Notes: generated by a model not told the origin, from the sequence alone. Positions 1 through 9,719 are shown, numbered from the stretch's first letter. The stretch is DNA of 64,000 bases from Lysobacter antibioticus (GCF_001442535.1 NZ_CP013141.1:4253805-4317804), one strand, 5' to 3'. Numbers and translations are program-made.

Positions 1-1393
1 GGCCACGGACGACGCCGGCGAACGCCTCGCTGCTATCGTGGCTCTGGTCGACACCGGTCATTTCGAGGGCGCCCGGGCCCGCATCGCCGAGACCCTGGCG
101 CGCCCCGGCTTGACCGCGCCGCAACGCCAGGCGCTGGAGTTCGAGCGCGAACGCATGCGCCGCATCCGCCTGGACTTCACCCTCGACGAAGCCCAGGCCC
201 AGGCCAAGTTGCGCGAACAGATTCCGGACCTGCGCGCCGACGAGTTCGCCGCCTGGGACCGCGCCGGCCTGCTCGAATACCTCGTCATCGACGGCGACAA
301 GCGTTACTTCCAACGCGCGCCGTCGAACCTGTTCCGGCTCAGCGAACAGGCCTTGGCGCGCCGCAAGCCAGGCGCCAAGCCGCTGAGCCATGGGCCGATG
401 GAAGTGCTCAACGCCCATCACGCCGAAGTTCGCGACGCCGCGCTCGACAGCGGGCTCGCCCATGCCGCGCCGCGGCGCGTGCGGGTGACCCAGTCGCTGA
501 CCGTCGAAGCCGATGCGGTGCCGGCCGGCAAGACCGTGCGCGCCTGGCTGCCGTACCCGCGCGCCTTGCCGCACCAGCAGGAAGGCATTCGCTATCTGGC
601 CAGCACACCGGCTCGCCACCGCATCGCCCCGGAGTCGGCCCTGCAGCGCACGGTCTATCTGGAGCAGACCGCGAAAGCCGGCCAGCCGACGAAGTTCCAG
701 GTGCGCTACGAGCTGACCGTGTACGGCCAGTACCGCGCGATCGACCCCGAGCGGGTCGTGCCGGCGCCGGTCGACGAACGCACCCGGCCGTATCTGGGCG
801 AACGCGCGCCGCACATGGTCTATACCGACGCGCTGCGCAAGTTCTCGCGCGAAGCGGTCGGCGAGGAAACCAACCCTTACCGTATCGCCAAGAAGCTCTA
901 CGCCGCGGTCGACCGCATTCCCTGGGCCGGCGCACGCGAGTACTCGACGATCTCCAACATCAGCGACTACGCCCTGCACGCCGGTCATGCCGACTGCGGC
1001 CAGCAAACCTTGCTGCTGATGACCCTGCTGCGCCTCAACGGCATTCCCGCGCGCTGGCAGTCGGGCTGGGTCTACGGCGACGACGGCTACACCAACATGC
1101 ACGACTGGGCCTGGATGTACCTGGCGCCCTACGGCTGGATGCCGGTCGACGTCACGACCGGCCGCTTCGATTCGTCCGATGCGCAGCTCGCCGACTTCTA
1201 TTTCGGCGGCTTCGATGCCTATCGCATCGCGTACAACGACGACTACGGCCGCGACTTCGTCCCGGCCAAGACGCACGAACGCTCCGAAACCGTGGATTCG
1301 CAACGGGGCGAGGTCGAGTGGGAAGGGGGGAATCTCTACTTCGACCAATGGGATTACGACTACGAGACACAAGTGCTGCCCGCCAAGGCCTGA
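1..1393 (+). CDS. Transglutaminase-like domain protein, 5' end outside the window
   Basis: The frame is open from the first base, so the true start lies upstream. The first in-window start is a GTG at 38, from which residues are numbered. A papain-like transglutaminase core occupies the C-terminal third: Cys320 in HADCGQQ, His355 in NMHDWAW and Asp371 in PVDVTTG form the expected Cys-His-Asp triad. Residues 140-240 look like the beta-rich domain that often precedes this core in bacterial proteins. The N-terminal 100 residues are charged and helical. The family includes proteases and amidases as well as crosslinking enzymes, so the substrate cannot be named. A TonB-dependent receptor starts 42 bp downstream on the same strand, suggesting one transcript and a periplasmic or envelope role. 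Confidence 0.85.
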   Translation, partial: ATDDAGERLAAIVALVDTGHFEGARARIAETLARPGLTAPQRQALEFERERMRRIRLDFTLDEAQAQAKLREQIPDLRADEFAAWDRAGLLEYLVIDGDKRYFQRAPSNLFRLSEQALARRKPGAKPLSHGPMEVLNAHHAEVRDAALDSGLAHAAPRRVRVTQSLTVEADAVPAGKTVRAWLPYPRALPHQQEGIRYLASTPARHRIAPESALQRTVYLEQTAKAGQPTKFQVRYELTVYGQYRAIDPERVVPAPVDERTRPYLGERAPHMVYTDALRKFSREAVGEETNPYRIAKKLYAAVDRIPWAGAREYSTISNISDYALHAGHADCGQQTLLLMTLLRLNGIPARWQSGWVYGDDGYTNMHDWAWMYLAPYGWMPVDVTTGRFDSSDAQLADFYFGGFDAYRIAYNDDYGRDFVPAKTHERSETVDSQRGEVEWEGGNLYFDQWDYDYETQVLPAKA

Positions 1394-1435
1394 GCAGGCG
1401 GAGCGGCGTCCATCATTCTGGGGAGGAAGTGCGGT

Positions 1436-4405
1436 ATGAACGGCAAGACCTTGCGTAAGTCCGGGCTGTGCATGGCGATGGGGATCTGCCTTGCTTCGAT
1501 GGCGCTGCAGCCGGCGCTGGCGGCCAACACCGACGGCTCGCTCGCCGGCCGGGTGACCGCCGGCGCCGAGGTCACGGTGCGCAGCACCGAGACCGGTTTC
1601 ACCCGCACCGTGAAGGCCGACGAAAGCGGCAACTACCGCTTCCCGTTCCTGCCGATCGGCACCTATCAGTTGCAGGCCAGCAAGGACGGCGCCGCGGTCG
1701 GCGAGCCGATCGAGGTGGTGGTGAGCCTGGGCAACGAGGCCAACATCAACCTCGGCGACGCGACCAACCTCGGCGCGGTGCAGGTGATCGGCTCGCGGGT
1801 GATCTCGCCGGTCGACGTGCGTTCGACCGAGTCGGCGACCAACGTCACCAAGGCCGAGCTCGAACGCGTGCCGGTCGGCCGCGATGCGCAATCGGTGGCC
1901 TTGCTCGCGCCCGGCGTGATCCAGGGCCAATACGGCGGCGCCTCGTTCGGCGGCTCGTCGGTGTCGGAGAACGCCGTCTACATCAACGGCCTCAACGTCA
2001 CCGACTTCTACAAGCGCGTGGGCTTCTCCTCGGTGCCGTTCGGCTTCTTCAAGGAGTTCCAGGTCAAGACCGGCGGCTACTCGGTCGAGTACGGCCGGAC
2101 CACCGGTGGCGTGATCAATGCGGTGACCCAGTCGGGCACCAACGAATTCCGCTACGGCGCCGAACTGGTGTGGGAGCCGGCTTCGCTGCAGTCCAAGGGC
2201 AAGAACCACTACGACGCCGACGGCAATCCGTTCCGCATCGCCAGCAAGGACCAGTACGACCGCACCAACCTCAACGTCCACGCCTCCGGTCCGATCGTCA
2301 AGGACAGGCTGTTCTTCTACGCGATGTACGAGTTCCGCGACTATCAGCCGGAAAGCACCAACGACGCCGGCAGCACCTTCTTCAAGGGCAAGTCCGACAA
2401 GGGCTTCTGGGGCGCCAAGCTGGATTGGCAGATCAGCGACAAGCACCTGCTCGAGTTCCTGGCCTTCTCGGACAAGAACGAGACCACCACCGACAACTAT
2501 CAGTACGACTTCGATGCCGGCCAGCGCGGCAACCGTTCCAACACCCAATTCAACGAGGCCGGCGGCACCAACTGGGCGCTGACCTACACCGGCTACCTCA
2601 CCGAGAACTTCTCGATGAAGGCGCTGTACGGCGAGAACAAGCGCGACCGCATCCAGAGCAGCCTCAACGACATCGCCTGCGATGCGGTGCAGGACCGCCG
2701 CGTCGCCGGCCTGCCGCAGATCGGCTGCGTGTCGTCGGCGCAGATCGAAGTAGGCCTGGACAAGCGCGAGGCGGCGCGCCTGGACTTCGAGTGGCAGCTC
2801 GGCAACCACCTGCTGCGCTTCGGCCTGGACCGCGAAGTCAACACCTCCGACAACGAGAGCTTCTACCCGGGGCCGTCGCGCAAGTTCTTCCAGATCTACC
2901 CGACCCGCCCGGGCACCACGCTGGAAAACGGCGGCGTCGTGCCGGCCGGCGTCACCGCCTACGTGCGCGCGCGCCAGCAGGAAGTGCGCGGCAACTTCGA
3001 GTCGATCAACTCGGCGTACTACCTCGAGGACAACTGGCAGATCACCCCGGACTTCATGCTCAACGCCGGCGTGCGCATCGAGGGCTTCGACAACAAGAAC
3101 GGCGAAGGCAACACCTACATCAAGATCGACGACATGGTCGCGCCGCGCCTGGGCTTCTCCTGGGACTTCAAGGGCGACGGCCGTTCCAAGGTGTTCGGCA
3201 ACGTCGGCCGTTACTTCCTGCCGATCGTCAACCAGATCAACGTCAAGCAGGCCGGCGCCTTCCTCGACGAGCGCACCTTCTACGTGTTCAACGGCCTGGA
3301 GCCGTTCCAGTACAACGGCTCGACTTACTACCGCCCGATCCTGGGCGCGCAGATCGGCGCGGTCGACAACAGCCAGGGCGACGGCACCGTCGGCGACCTG
3401 CGCAGCGAGGTCGACGCCGATATCGACCCGGTCTACCAGGACGAGGCCATCCTCGGCTTCCAGTCGATGATCGACGACACCTGGTCGTGGGGCGTGCGCG
3501 GCATCTACCGCCGCCTGCACAACGCCATCGACGACATGGAAATCACCTCCAACGGCATCCTGTGCGGCGGCGAACCCGGCAGCATCGGCTACGTCATGGC
3601 CAACCCGGGCAAGGACGTCACCCTCTACACCGACACCAACTGCGACGGCACCAACGACGGTTTCGTCACCATCGACACCTCGCGCGCCGGCTGGGCCTTG
3701 TACGACGACGACGGCAACTACGTCGGCGAGCGCGGCTGGGTCAAGCCCAAGCGCACCTACCGCGCGCTGGAGTTCATGCTCGACCGCGCCTGGGACGACA
3801 AGTGGGCCTTCAATGCGTCCTACACCTGGTCCAAGAGCGAGGGTAATGCGGAAGGGCCGTCGAACTCCGACTTCGGTTTCGACAACACCGGCCGCACCGA
3901 GTCCTTCGACGACCCGTTCGTGAACTTGAACGGCAACGGCCCCTTGCCGAACGACCGTCGCCACCAGATCAAACTGCGCGGCGCCTACGCCTTCGACGAC
4001 CACTGGTCGGTGGGCGCCACCTTGAATGCGCAGTCGGGCCGGCCGATCAACGCCTTCGGCAAGGGCAATCCGTTCGACGACACCAGTTACCACAGCTTCT
4101 ACGTCTGCGTGTCCAACTGCACCGCCGATGCTTCGCAGCGCGTGTACGAACTGCGTCGCCGCGGTTCGGGCGGGCACCTGCCGTGGACCTTCGACATCGG
4201 TGCCAGCCTGAGCTATCAGCGTTCGATCGGTGCAGCCGACCTGCGGGTCAAGCTGGCGGTCTACAACCTGCTCAACAACCAGCGCAAGCTCGAAGTCGAC
4301 GACGAGTTCGAGACCGGTATCGGCGTGCCGAACGAGTTCTATCGCTACGGCACCGGTTACCAGAGCCCGCGCTACGCCCAGCTGACCGTGTCCGTGGATT
4401 TCTGA
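1436..4405 (+). CDS. TonB-dependent receptor with N-terminal carboxypeptidase-regulatory-like domain (Oar-like)
   Basis: A 989-residue outer-membrane receptor. The ATG at 1436 follows a GGGGAGG ribosome site. A signal peptide ends near ALAAN (about residue 30). A carboxypeptidase regulatory-like beta-sandwich follows (about 33-85, with GNYRFPFLP). The plug domain spans roughly 110-235, including ENAVYINGLNVTDFY and the EYGRTTGGVINAVTQSG region. The rest is a 22-strand barrel ending in the aromatic C-terminus SVDF expected of Bam substrates. This architecture is typical of Oar-like receptors, which are abundant in Xanthomonadaceae and take up unknown large ligands, possibly peptides or glycans. 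It lies 42 bp behind the transglutaminase-like gene and is closed by a strong terminator. The ligand is not predictable from sequence. Confidence 0.93.
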   Translation: MNGKTLRKSGLCMAMGICLASMALQPALAANTDGSLAGRVTAGAEVTVRSTETGFTRTVKADESGNYRFPFLPIGTYQLQASKDGAAVGEPIEVVVSLGNEANINLGDATNLGAVQVIGSRVISPVDVRSTESATNVTKAELERVPVGRDAQSVALLAPGVIQGQYGGASFGGSSVSENAVYINGLNVTDFYKRVGFSSVPFGFFKEFQVKTGGYSVEYGRTTGGVINAVTQSGTNEFRYGAELVWEPASLQSKGKNHYDADGNPFRIASKDQYDRTNLNVHASGPIVKDRLFFYAMYEFRDYQPESTNDAGSTFFKGKSDKGFWGAKLDWQISDKHLLEFLAFSDKNETTTDNYQYDFDAGQRGNRSNTQFNEAGGTNWALTYTGYLTENFSMKALYGENKRDRIQSSLNDIACDAVQDRRVAGLPQIGCVSSAQIEVGLDKREAARLDFEWQLGNHLLRFGLDREVNTSDNESFYPGPSRKFFQIYPTRPGTTLENGGVVPAGVTAYVRARQQEVRGNFESINSAYYLEDNWQITPDFMLNAGVRIEGFDNKNGEGNTYIKIDDMVAPRLGFSWDFKGDGRSKVFGNVGRYFLPIVNQINVKQAGAFLDERTFYVFNGLEPFQYNGSTYYRPILGAQIGAVDNSQGDGTVGDLRSEVDADIDPVYQDEAILGFQSMIDDTWSWGVRGIYRRLHNAIDDMEITSNGILCGGEPGSIGYVMANPGKDVTLYTDTNCDGTNDGFVTIDTSRAGWALYDDDGNYVGERGWVKPKRTYRALEFMLDRAWDDKWAFNASYTWSKSEGNAEGPSNSDFGFDNTGRTESFDDPFVNLNGNGPLPNDRRHQIKLRGAYAFDDHWSVGATLNAQSGRPINAFGKGNPFDDTSYHSFYVCVSNCTADASQRVYELRRRGSGGHLPWTFDIGASLSYQRSIGAADLRVKLAVYNLLNNQRKLEVDDEFETGIGVPNEFYRYGTGYQSPRYAQLTVSVDF

Positions 4406-4418
4406 TGGTGTACCCGTT

Positions 4419-4447
4419 GGCGGCCCCGGGAGGGGCCGCCTTTCTTT
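4419..4447 (+). terminator. Rho-independent terminator after the TonB-dependent receptor
   Basis: A 9-bp perfect GC stem (GGCGGCCCC / GGGGCCGCC) with a GGGA loop is followed directly by TTTCTTT. It sits 13 bp after the receptor stop codon and 16 bp before the next start, so it separates the two transcription units. Confidence 0.85.
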
Positions 4448-4463
4448 CCCGCAGGGCCGTCCG

Positions 4464-6068
4464 ATGCGACACAGACCCCGTTCGCCGGTCCTGATTTTTA
4501 TTCTTGCGCTGCTCGCCGCGCCCCTGGCGGGCGCGGCGGCCGGACGTGTCGATGCGCCGGGCGCCGATGACGCGAACCGGCGAGCGCTGGACCGCATTTT
4601 CGACGACGCCATGGCGCGCTACCGCCTGCCCGGGCTCGCAATGGGCGTAGTCGAAGATGGCGCGGTGACCTATCAGCGCACGGCAGGCGAGTTGGTGGCC
4701 GGCGAGGGCGCGGCGATCACGCCCGACAGCGTGTTCAAGATCGCCTCGAACACCAAGTCGATGACCACCGCCTTGCTGGCGCGCCTGGTCGATGCCGGCA
4801 AGCTGCGCTGGGACGACCCGGTGAGGCGCTATCTGCCGGATTTCCGCATGCACGAGGATTGGGTCACGCGCGAGATGCAGGTGCGCGACCTGCTGATCCA
4901 CAACAGCGGCCTGCGTGCCGGTGCCGGCGACCTGATGCTGTGGCCGGAGCCCAACACGTTCACCCGGGCCGACATCCTGCGCGGCCTGCGCTATCTCAAA
5001 CCCGTACACAGCTTCCGCTCGCGCTACGACTACGACAATCTGCTCTACATCGTCGCCGGCGAAGTGGCCGCCGCGGCCGGCGGCGCGCCTTATGAAACCC
5101 TGCTGCGGCGCGAAGTGTTCGAGCCCTTGGGCTTGTCGCGCTGCCGGATCGGCGATTGGAGCCGCGATGCGGTTGGGGACGTCGCGCAACCGCACGTGCG
5201 GCGCGACGGCGGCAATGTCGCGGTGCGCCGCGACGGTGCGCAGATCGCGGCGACGACGATGGACCCGGCCGGCGGCGTGCGCTGCAGTCTGCGCGATATG
5301 ACCGCATGGATCGGGGCCTGGCTCGACCCCGAGCGCGCAGGCGCCGACGGCAAACCCTGGCTGTCGCCGCGGCAGCGCGAGGAACTGTGGCGGCCGCAGA
5401 TGGCGATGACGGTGTCGAAACGGCAGCGCGAATGGAGCCGGACCCATTTCGCCGCCTACGGCTACGGCTGGCGGCTCAGCGATACCGACGGCCGGCTCAA
5501 GGTCTCGCATACCGGCACGCTGATGGGCATGTACTCGTTGGTGACCTTGCTGCCCGAGCGCCGCAGCGGTTTCGTCGTGCTGATCAACGGCGAGGCCGGA
5601 CAGGCGCGCAGCGTGCTCGACCAAGTCCTCAGCGAGCGCATCGGTGCGCCGGCGACGGCCCGTACGGTGGCTTATTACGCCGATGCGCTGGAGCGCGAGG
5701 CAGCGGCGCCGGCCGCGAAGCGCGCGCCGGATACCTCGAAGCGCACGGCGATACGCCCATCGACGCTGAGCGGCCGCCTGGGCGTCTATCGCGACCCTTG
5801 GTTCGGCGAGGCCTCGGTCTGCGCGCGCGGCGACGGCGTCGAGTTCGTTGCGCGCAAGTCGCCCTTGCTCGCGGGTAAGATCATGAGTGTCGGCGAGCGC
5901 CTGTTGCTCGACTGGAGCGCGGACGAAGTCGATGCCGAGGCTTGGCTCGACTTCGCGACTGCGACCGACGGCGCCGTCGCCCTGACACTGGCCAAGGTCG
6001 ATCCCGATGCGGATTTCAGCTACGACTACGAAGACCTGGCGTTCGCGCGCATTGGCGACTGCCCTTGA
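4464..6068 (+). CDS. Serine hydrolase of the beta-lactamase / PBP4 (class C) family
   Basis: A 534-residue exported enzyme with a signal peptide (hydrophobic 9-26). All three active-site motifs are present: S95-N-T-K98 (SxxK), Y190-D-N192 (YxN) and H350-T-G352 (KTG equivalent). Residues from about 420 to the end form a C-terminal domain like the DUF3471 domain seen in many non-lactamase members. The family includes D-aminopeptidases, D,D-peptidases, esterases and true AmpC enzymes, and the extra domain makes a classical beta-lactamase unlikely. The stop codon lies 62 bp inside the next gene, a D-Ala-D-Ala dipeptidase, which suggests translational coupling and a shared role in D-amino-acid or peptidoglycan fragment turnover. 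Confidence 0.88.
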   Translation: MRHRPRSPVLIFILALLAAPLAGAAAGRVDAPGADDANRRALDRIFDDAMARYRLPGLAMGVVEDGAVTYQRTAGELVAGEGAAITPDSVFKIASNTKSMTTALLARLVDAGKLRWDDPVRRYLPDFRMHEDWVTREMQVRDLLIHNSGLRAGAGDLMLWPEPNTFTRADILRGLRYLKPVHSFRSRYDYDNLLYIVAGEVAAAAGGAPYETLLRREVFEPLGLSRCRIGDWSRDAVGDVAQPHVRRDGGNVAVRRDGAQIAATTMDPAGGVRCSLRDMTAWIGAWLDPERAGADGKPWLSPRQREELWRPQMAMTVSKRQREWSRTHFAAYGYGWRLSDTDGRLKVSHTGTLMGMYSLVTLLPERRSGFVVLINGEAGQARSVLDQVLSERIGAPATARTVAYYADALEREAAAPAAKRAPDTSKRTAIRPSTLSGRLGVYRDPWFGEASVCARGDGVEFVARKSPLLAGKIMSVGERLLLDWSADEVDAEAWLDFATATDGAVALTLAKVDPDADFSYDYEDLAFARIGDCP

Positions 6069-6780
6069 GTTGAGCGCGGCATTGGCGCTCACGGCCTGCG
6101 CTACGCCGCCGGTAGTTCCGTCCAAGGCGCAAGCGGTCGCGCCCCAGTTGTCGCCTGCGAGCGATGCCGCCGGCGCCGGCATGGTCGAGATCCGATCATT
6201 GGTCTGGGACATTTCCTTGGACATCCGTTATGCCGGCCACGACAACTTCGTCGGCCGGCCCGTCAAGGGCTACGAGGCGGCCGGATGCTATCTGCACGAA
6301 CGCGTCGCCCAGGCGTTGGCCCGGGTCGAACGCAGCCTGCGCCCGCAAGGGCTGATGCTGCGGATCTACGACTGCTACCGGCCGGTGCGCGCGGTTCAGG
6401 ACTTCGTCGTCTGGGCCGGCGACCTCGACGATCAGAGCAGTAAGCCGCAGTACTACCCGAACCTCGACAAACGCGACTTGCTCGGCGACTACATCTCGCC
6501 GACTTCGGGCCACAGCCGTGGCGCCACCGTCGACCTGAGCCTGTTGGAGCTGCGCGAGGACCGCTTCGAGCCGATGGACATGGGCACGCCCTTCGACTTC
6601 TTCGACGAAACCGCGCATACCGCCTCGCCGAACGTGAGCGCCCGGCAGCGTTCCAACCGCGAGCTGCTGCGCTCGGCGATGCGCCGCGAGGGATTCGAGA
6701 ATTATCCTTTGGAGTGGTGGCACTACACCTACAAGCCAGAACCGACGCCGCGCACGGCGTTCGATTTTCCGGTGAGGTGA
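6007..6780 (+). CDS. D-alanyl-D-alanine dipeptidase (VanX/DdpX type), lipoprotein
   Basis: 257 residues of the M15D zinc dipeptidase family, which splits D-Ala-D-Ala. The zinc motif SGHSRGATVD gives His169 and Asp176, seven residues apart as in VanX. EWWH gives Glu236 and His239, matching VanX spacing. YDCYRPV carries the conserved Arg. The N-terminus has a basic region, a hydrophobic stretch and a lipobox LTAC (Cys31), so it should be an envelope lipoprotein. I chose the ATG at 6007 because it supplies the positively charged n-region. A TTG at 6052 would leave no charge before the lipobox. It overlaps the upstream hydrolase gene by 62 bp. No vanH or vanA homologue is nearby, so a role in wall recycling or in digesting wall fragments is more likely than glycopeptide resistance. 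Confidence 0.9.
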   Translation: MRISATTTKTWRSRALATALELSAALALTACATPPVVPSKAQAVAPQLSPASDAAGAGMVEIRSLVWDISLDIRYAGHDNFVGRPVKGYEAAGCYLHERVAQALARVERSLRPQGLMLRIYDCYRPVRAVQDFVVWAGDLDDQSSKPQYYPNLDKRDLLGDYISPTSGHSRGATVDLSLLELREDRFEPMDMGTPFDFFDETAHTASPNVSARQRSNRELLRSAMRREGFENYPLEWWHYTYKPEPTPRTAFDFPVR

Positions 6781-6852
6781 GGGTTCCCGGAGCCGTTGTA
6801 CCGCTGCCGTTTACGGGGGAGGGTGAGGGCCTCGCGCTGCCTCAACCGAATC

Positions 6853-7959
6853 TCAACGACCCGCCTCTGCAGCCGCCGGCAAGTACAGCTCCGCAATCCG
6901 CAACGCCAGGCGATACGGCTCGGGGTCGTTGCGGTTGCTCAGCAGGACCACGGTCAGGCGCCGCTGCGGGTAACGCACGATGACGTTGCGAAAGCCGATG
7001 CTTTCGCCGGAATGCCACAGGGTCTCGCCGGTGATGCGCCAACCGTAGCCATAGGCGACATCCGCCAAATCGGTGGAGGTATGCGGGCTGAAGGCCAGCC
7101 GTCGCGATGCGTCGCTGAGCAAGCGGTCGTCGTACAGGGCCGCGTCCCAGCGGGTCAGGTCGTCGATCGAGGAATAGATGCCGCCGTCGCCGAGCACCGC
7201 GCTGGTCGGGCTCTGGTCGGTGCGGGTCCAGCGGCCCTCGAAGCTGTAGCCGTAAGCGCGGTGCGCGACCTCGGACACGCCGCGCTCGTAGGCGACGGTA
7301 TCGCGCATGCCCAGCGGCAGAAAGATGCGCTCGCGCAGGAAGTCCGCGTAGCGTTTGCCGGAAGCCTGCTCGACCGTCAGCGCGAGCAGGGCGTAGCCGC
7401 TGTTGCTGTAGCGATAGTCCCGGCCGGGGACGAAATAGGTGCGGTCCTGGCCTTCGAGGACGCGCAACACGTCGCGGTCGTGCATCTGGCGGTCGCGGTC
7501 GTCGAACTCCGGCGGCATGACGTCCTCGTAGTCGATCAGGCCCGAGGTGTGACTGAGGATCTGGCGCAGGGTGATGGCATCGGCGGCCTTGGGCAGCGAC
7601 GGCAGCCAACGCTTGATCGGGTCGTCGAGACCGAGCTTGCCGTCCTCGACGAGCAACAGCACCGCAGCGGCGGTGAACTGCTTGCTGATCGAGGCCAGGC
7701 GGTAGTTGGTCTGCGGGGTTGCCGCGGCGCCGCTTTCGACCTCCGCCAGGCCGTAGCCGCGGCGTAGCACCGCCTGGCCGCCGCGCACCACCAGCAACGA
7801 AGCGCCGGGGCCCGTGCCGGCGTAGTCGCGCATCAAGGCGTCGACGCGCTCGGCCGTGGCTGGGTCGGCGCTCGCAGGATCGGTGGTCGAGGAAACCGGC
7901 GCGCCGGCGCAGCCGGCGATCAGGGCGGACAGCCCCAGGGTCAGGGTGAGCGTTCGCAT
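6853..7959 (-). CDS. Serine hydrolase of the beta-lactamase (class C) family, lipoprotein
   Basis: 368 residues from the ATG at 7959. This start gives a clean lipoprotein signal with lipobox LIAGC (Cys17); an in-frame ATG at 8031 would put 24 non-signal residues in front. Motifs are S90-I-S-K93, Y184-S-N186 and H316-S-G318, a complete class C / D-alanyl-D-alanine carboxypeptidase set. Unlike the hydrolase at 4464 it has no C-terminal DUF3471-like domain. It converges on the dipeptidase gene with about 70 bp between the stops. Likely an envelope peptidase or esterase; lactam hydrolysis cannot be excluded. Confidence 0.88.
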   Translation of the reverse strand: MRTLTLTLGLSALIAGCAGAPVSSTTDPASADPATAERVDALMRDYAGTGPGASLLVVRGGQAVLRRGYGLAEVESGAAATPQTNYRLASISKQFTAAAVLLLVEDGKLGLDDPIKRWLPSLPKAADAITLRQILSHTSGLIDYEDVMPPEFDDRDRQMHDRDVLRVLEGQDRTYFVPGRDYRYSNSGYALLALTVEQASGKRYADFLRERIFLPLGMRDTVAYERGVSEVAHRAYGYSFEGRWTRTDQSPTSAVLGDGGIYSSIDDLTRWDAALYDDRLLSDASRRLAFSPHTSTDLADVAYGYGWRITGETLWHSGESIGFRNVIVRYPQRRLTVVLLSNRNDPEPYRLALRIAELYLPAAAEAGR

Positions 7960-8154
7960 CGGCCGATACTGCGACAGGGCGTGCGCGACCGGAAGTGCCT
8001 TGGTCTGGTTGCCGCGAAGACGGGAAGACATGGCTTTCGCCTACGCGGGGATGATGCCGGTGAGGGGGCGCGGCTGAAAGAGGTCCGCCCGGGATTCGAT
8101 CCAGAACTGGAACGCTCCGGTCCCGGACCGGCGTCTGTCTATGCTTGCTATTAA

Positions 8155-8166
8155 ATAGCGCGCTAT
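8155..8166. promoter_or_regulatory. Candidate OhrR operator in front of ohrR
   Basis: A perfect 12-bp palindrome, ATAGCGCGCTAT, lies in an AT-rich patch 14 bp before the ohrR ATG. OhrR repressors bind AT-rich inverted repeats at their own promoter and that of ohr. The half-site ATAGC/GCTAT recurs before ohr. Assignment is by position and symmetry only. Confidence 0.5.
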
Positions 8167-8180
8167 GTAAATTGAGCGCC

Positions 8181-8648
<468 letters not shown>

Positions 8649-8708
8649 TCGATGTCGGCGGTCCTCCGCCGGACGCATCGTTCGACTCTGTAAATAGTGT
8701 GCGATTGA

Positions 8709-8716
8709 ATAGCTAT
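8709..8716. promoter_or_regulatory. Candidate second OhrR operator in front of ohr
   Basis: The palindrome ATAGCTAT sits in an AT-rich stretch (8690-8730) that stands out from the GC-rich surroundings, about 57 bp before the ohr start. It shares the ATAGC half-site with the site before ohrR, which suggests ohr has its own OhrR-controlled promoter. A short GC hairpin at 8656-8671 follows ohrR and may partly end its transcript. Confidence 0.4.
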
Positions 8717-8772
8717 CGATTTATTTCAAGCGGGCTTGTCGCCCTCCATCACCACCCCACCGGAGCCTCACC

Positions 8773-9198
8773 ATGTCCATCGAAAAAGTCCTCTACACCG
8801 CCCACGCTCACGTCACCGGCGGCCGCGACGGCCGCGCCGTCTTCTCCGACAACGCGCTCGACGCCAAGCTGACCACCCCGCGCGAACTCGGCGGCGCCGG
8901 CGGCGACGGCACCAACCCGGAGCAGTTGTTCGCTGCCGGCTATTCGGCCTGCTTCATGGGCGCGCTGAAGTTCGTCGCCGGCCGCGAGAAGATCGCGCTG
9001 CCTGCCGACGCGGCGATCGACGGCAGCGTCGGCATCGGCCAGATCCCGACCGGCTTCGGCATCGAAGTCGAACTGAAGATCTCCCTGCCGGGCCTGCCGC
9101 GCGAACAGGCGCAGGCGCTGGTCGACAAGGCCCACGTGGTCTGCCCGTACTCCAACGCCACTCGCGGCAACATCGACGTGACCTTGACCCTGGTCTGA
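8773..9198 (+). CDS. ohr: Ohr, organic hydroperoxide resistance thiol peroxidase
   Basis: 141 residues, the standard length for Ohr. The peroxidatic Cys60 ([10 protein letters not shown]) and resolving Cys124 ([10 protein letters not shown]) are both present, as are Arg18 and Glu50, the salt-bridge pair that activates the cysteine in Ohr. The enzyme reduces fatty-acid and other organic hydroperoxides using lipoylated or dihydrolipoamide donors in the cytoplasm. The ATG follows a weak GAG-containing site. It is followed by a strong terminator, so ohr is the last gene of its unit. Confidence 0.96.
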   Translation: MSIEKVLYTAHAHVTGGRDGRAVFSDNALDAKLTTPRELGGAGGDGTNPEQLFAAGYSACFMGALKFVAGREKIALPADAAIDGSVGIGQIPTGFGIEVELKISLPGLPREQAQALVDKAHVVCPYSNATRGNIDVTLTLV

Positions 9199-9259
9199 TC
9201 GGCGCGGCGATACCGTGTCGGCCCACGATGCGGTCGATGCGCGACTGTAAGCGATGACG

Positions 9260-9298
9260 AACGGCCCGGTTGCGCATGCAACCGGGCCGTTTCCGTTC
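9260..9298 (+). terminator. Rho-independent terminator after ohr
   Basis: A perfect 14-bp stem (arms 9260-9273 and 9278-9291) with a GCAT loop is followed by TCCGTT. It lies about 60 bp past the ohr stop. The U-run is short, but the stem is very strong. Confidence 0.75.
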
Positions 9299-9719
9299 GA
9301 GCGCCGCGCCTGCGTCCAGCGACCCTGCGCAACGATGTCCGCTGCGATGTTGGTGGAAGTGTTCGATACCCCCGCACGGCTTGAAGAGGCTGCACGGTGA
9401 GTTTCGGTGAGCTACATACAGCTGTCTGAATACGGGTGAGCGAGCGTGAGTTCGCAACGCAGGCCGATGAATAAACTGCTACGCGATCGCACAGACTCGC
9501 CATGGCGTTTCGTTCTCTTCTGTCGCGAATCGGCTCACCCGCTGCACGCTGTCGATTGCCGCTGTCGTTCGTAGCTTTCGAAACAGGATCTCGTCGTTGT
9601 CGGATGGCCGGGCCAGCGCCCGGCCTCGTCGTTGGCACGGGCGTGACGCCGTTGTAATCGAAGGTCCTCGTCCTTCGACCGTCCCCTTCGTGCCAGCTTT
9701 GGCCTACGGAGAAACGGTT
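9299..9719 (+). other. Non-coding leader region before the large autotransporter
   Basis: About 420 bp without a supported gene. It is less GC-rich than its surroundings, as expected for a promoter region. A hairpin with 8-bp arms (9606-9613 and 9618-9625, loop CAGC) lies about 95 bp before the start codon and could be a leader structure. The sequence CTCGTCGTTG/TCGTCGTTGT occurs on both sides of that hairpin. No clear -35/-10 pair was identified. Confidence 0.4.

Noticed and set aside
4464..6068. AmpC beta-lactamase
   Set aside because: The SxxK/YxN/HTG set is shared by many esterases and peptidases. The 110-residue C-terminal domain and lack of an AmpR neighbour argue against a dedicated lactamase.
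6007..6780. Vancomycin resistance operon
   Set aside because: Only the VanX-type dipeptidase is present. No D-Ala-D-Lac ligase, VanH dehydrogenase or VanRS-like pair is adjacent.
8656..8671. Terminator between ohrR and ohr
   Set aside because: There is a 6-bp GC stem but no U-run; kept only as a remark under the operator entry.
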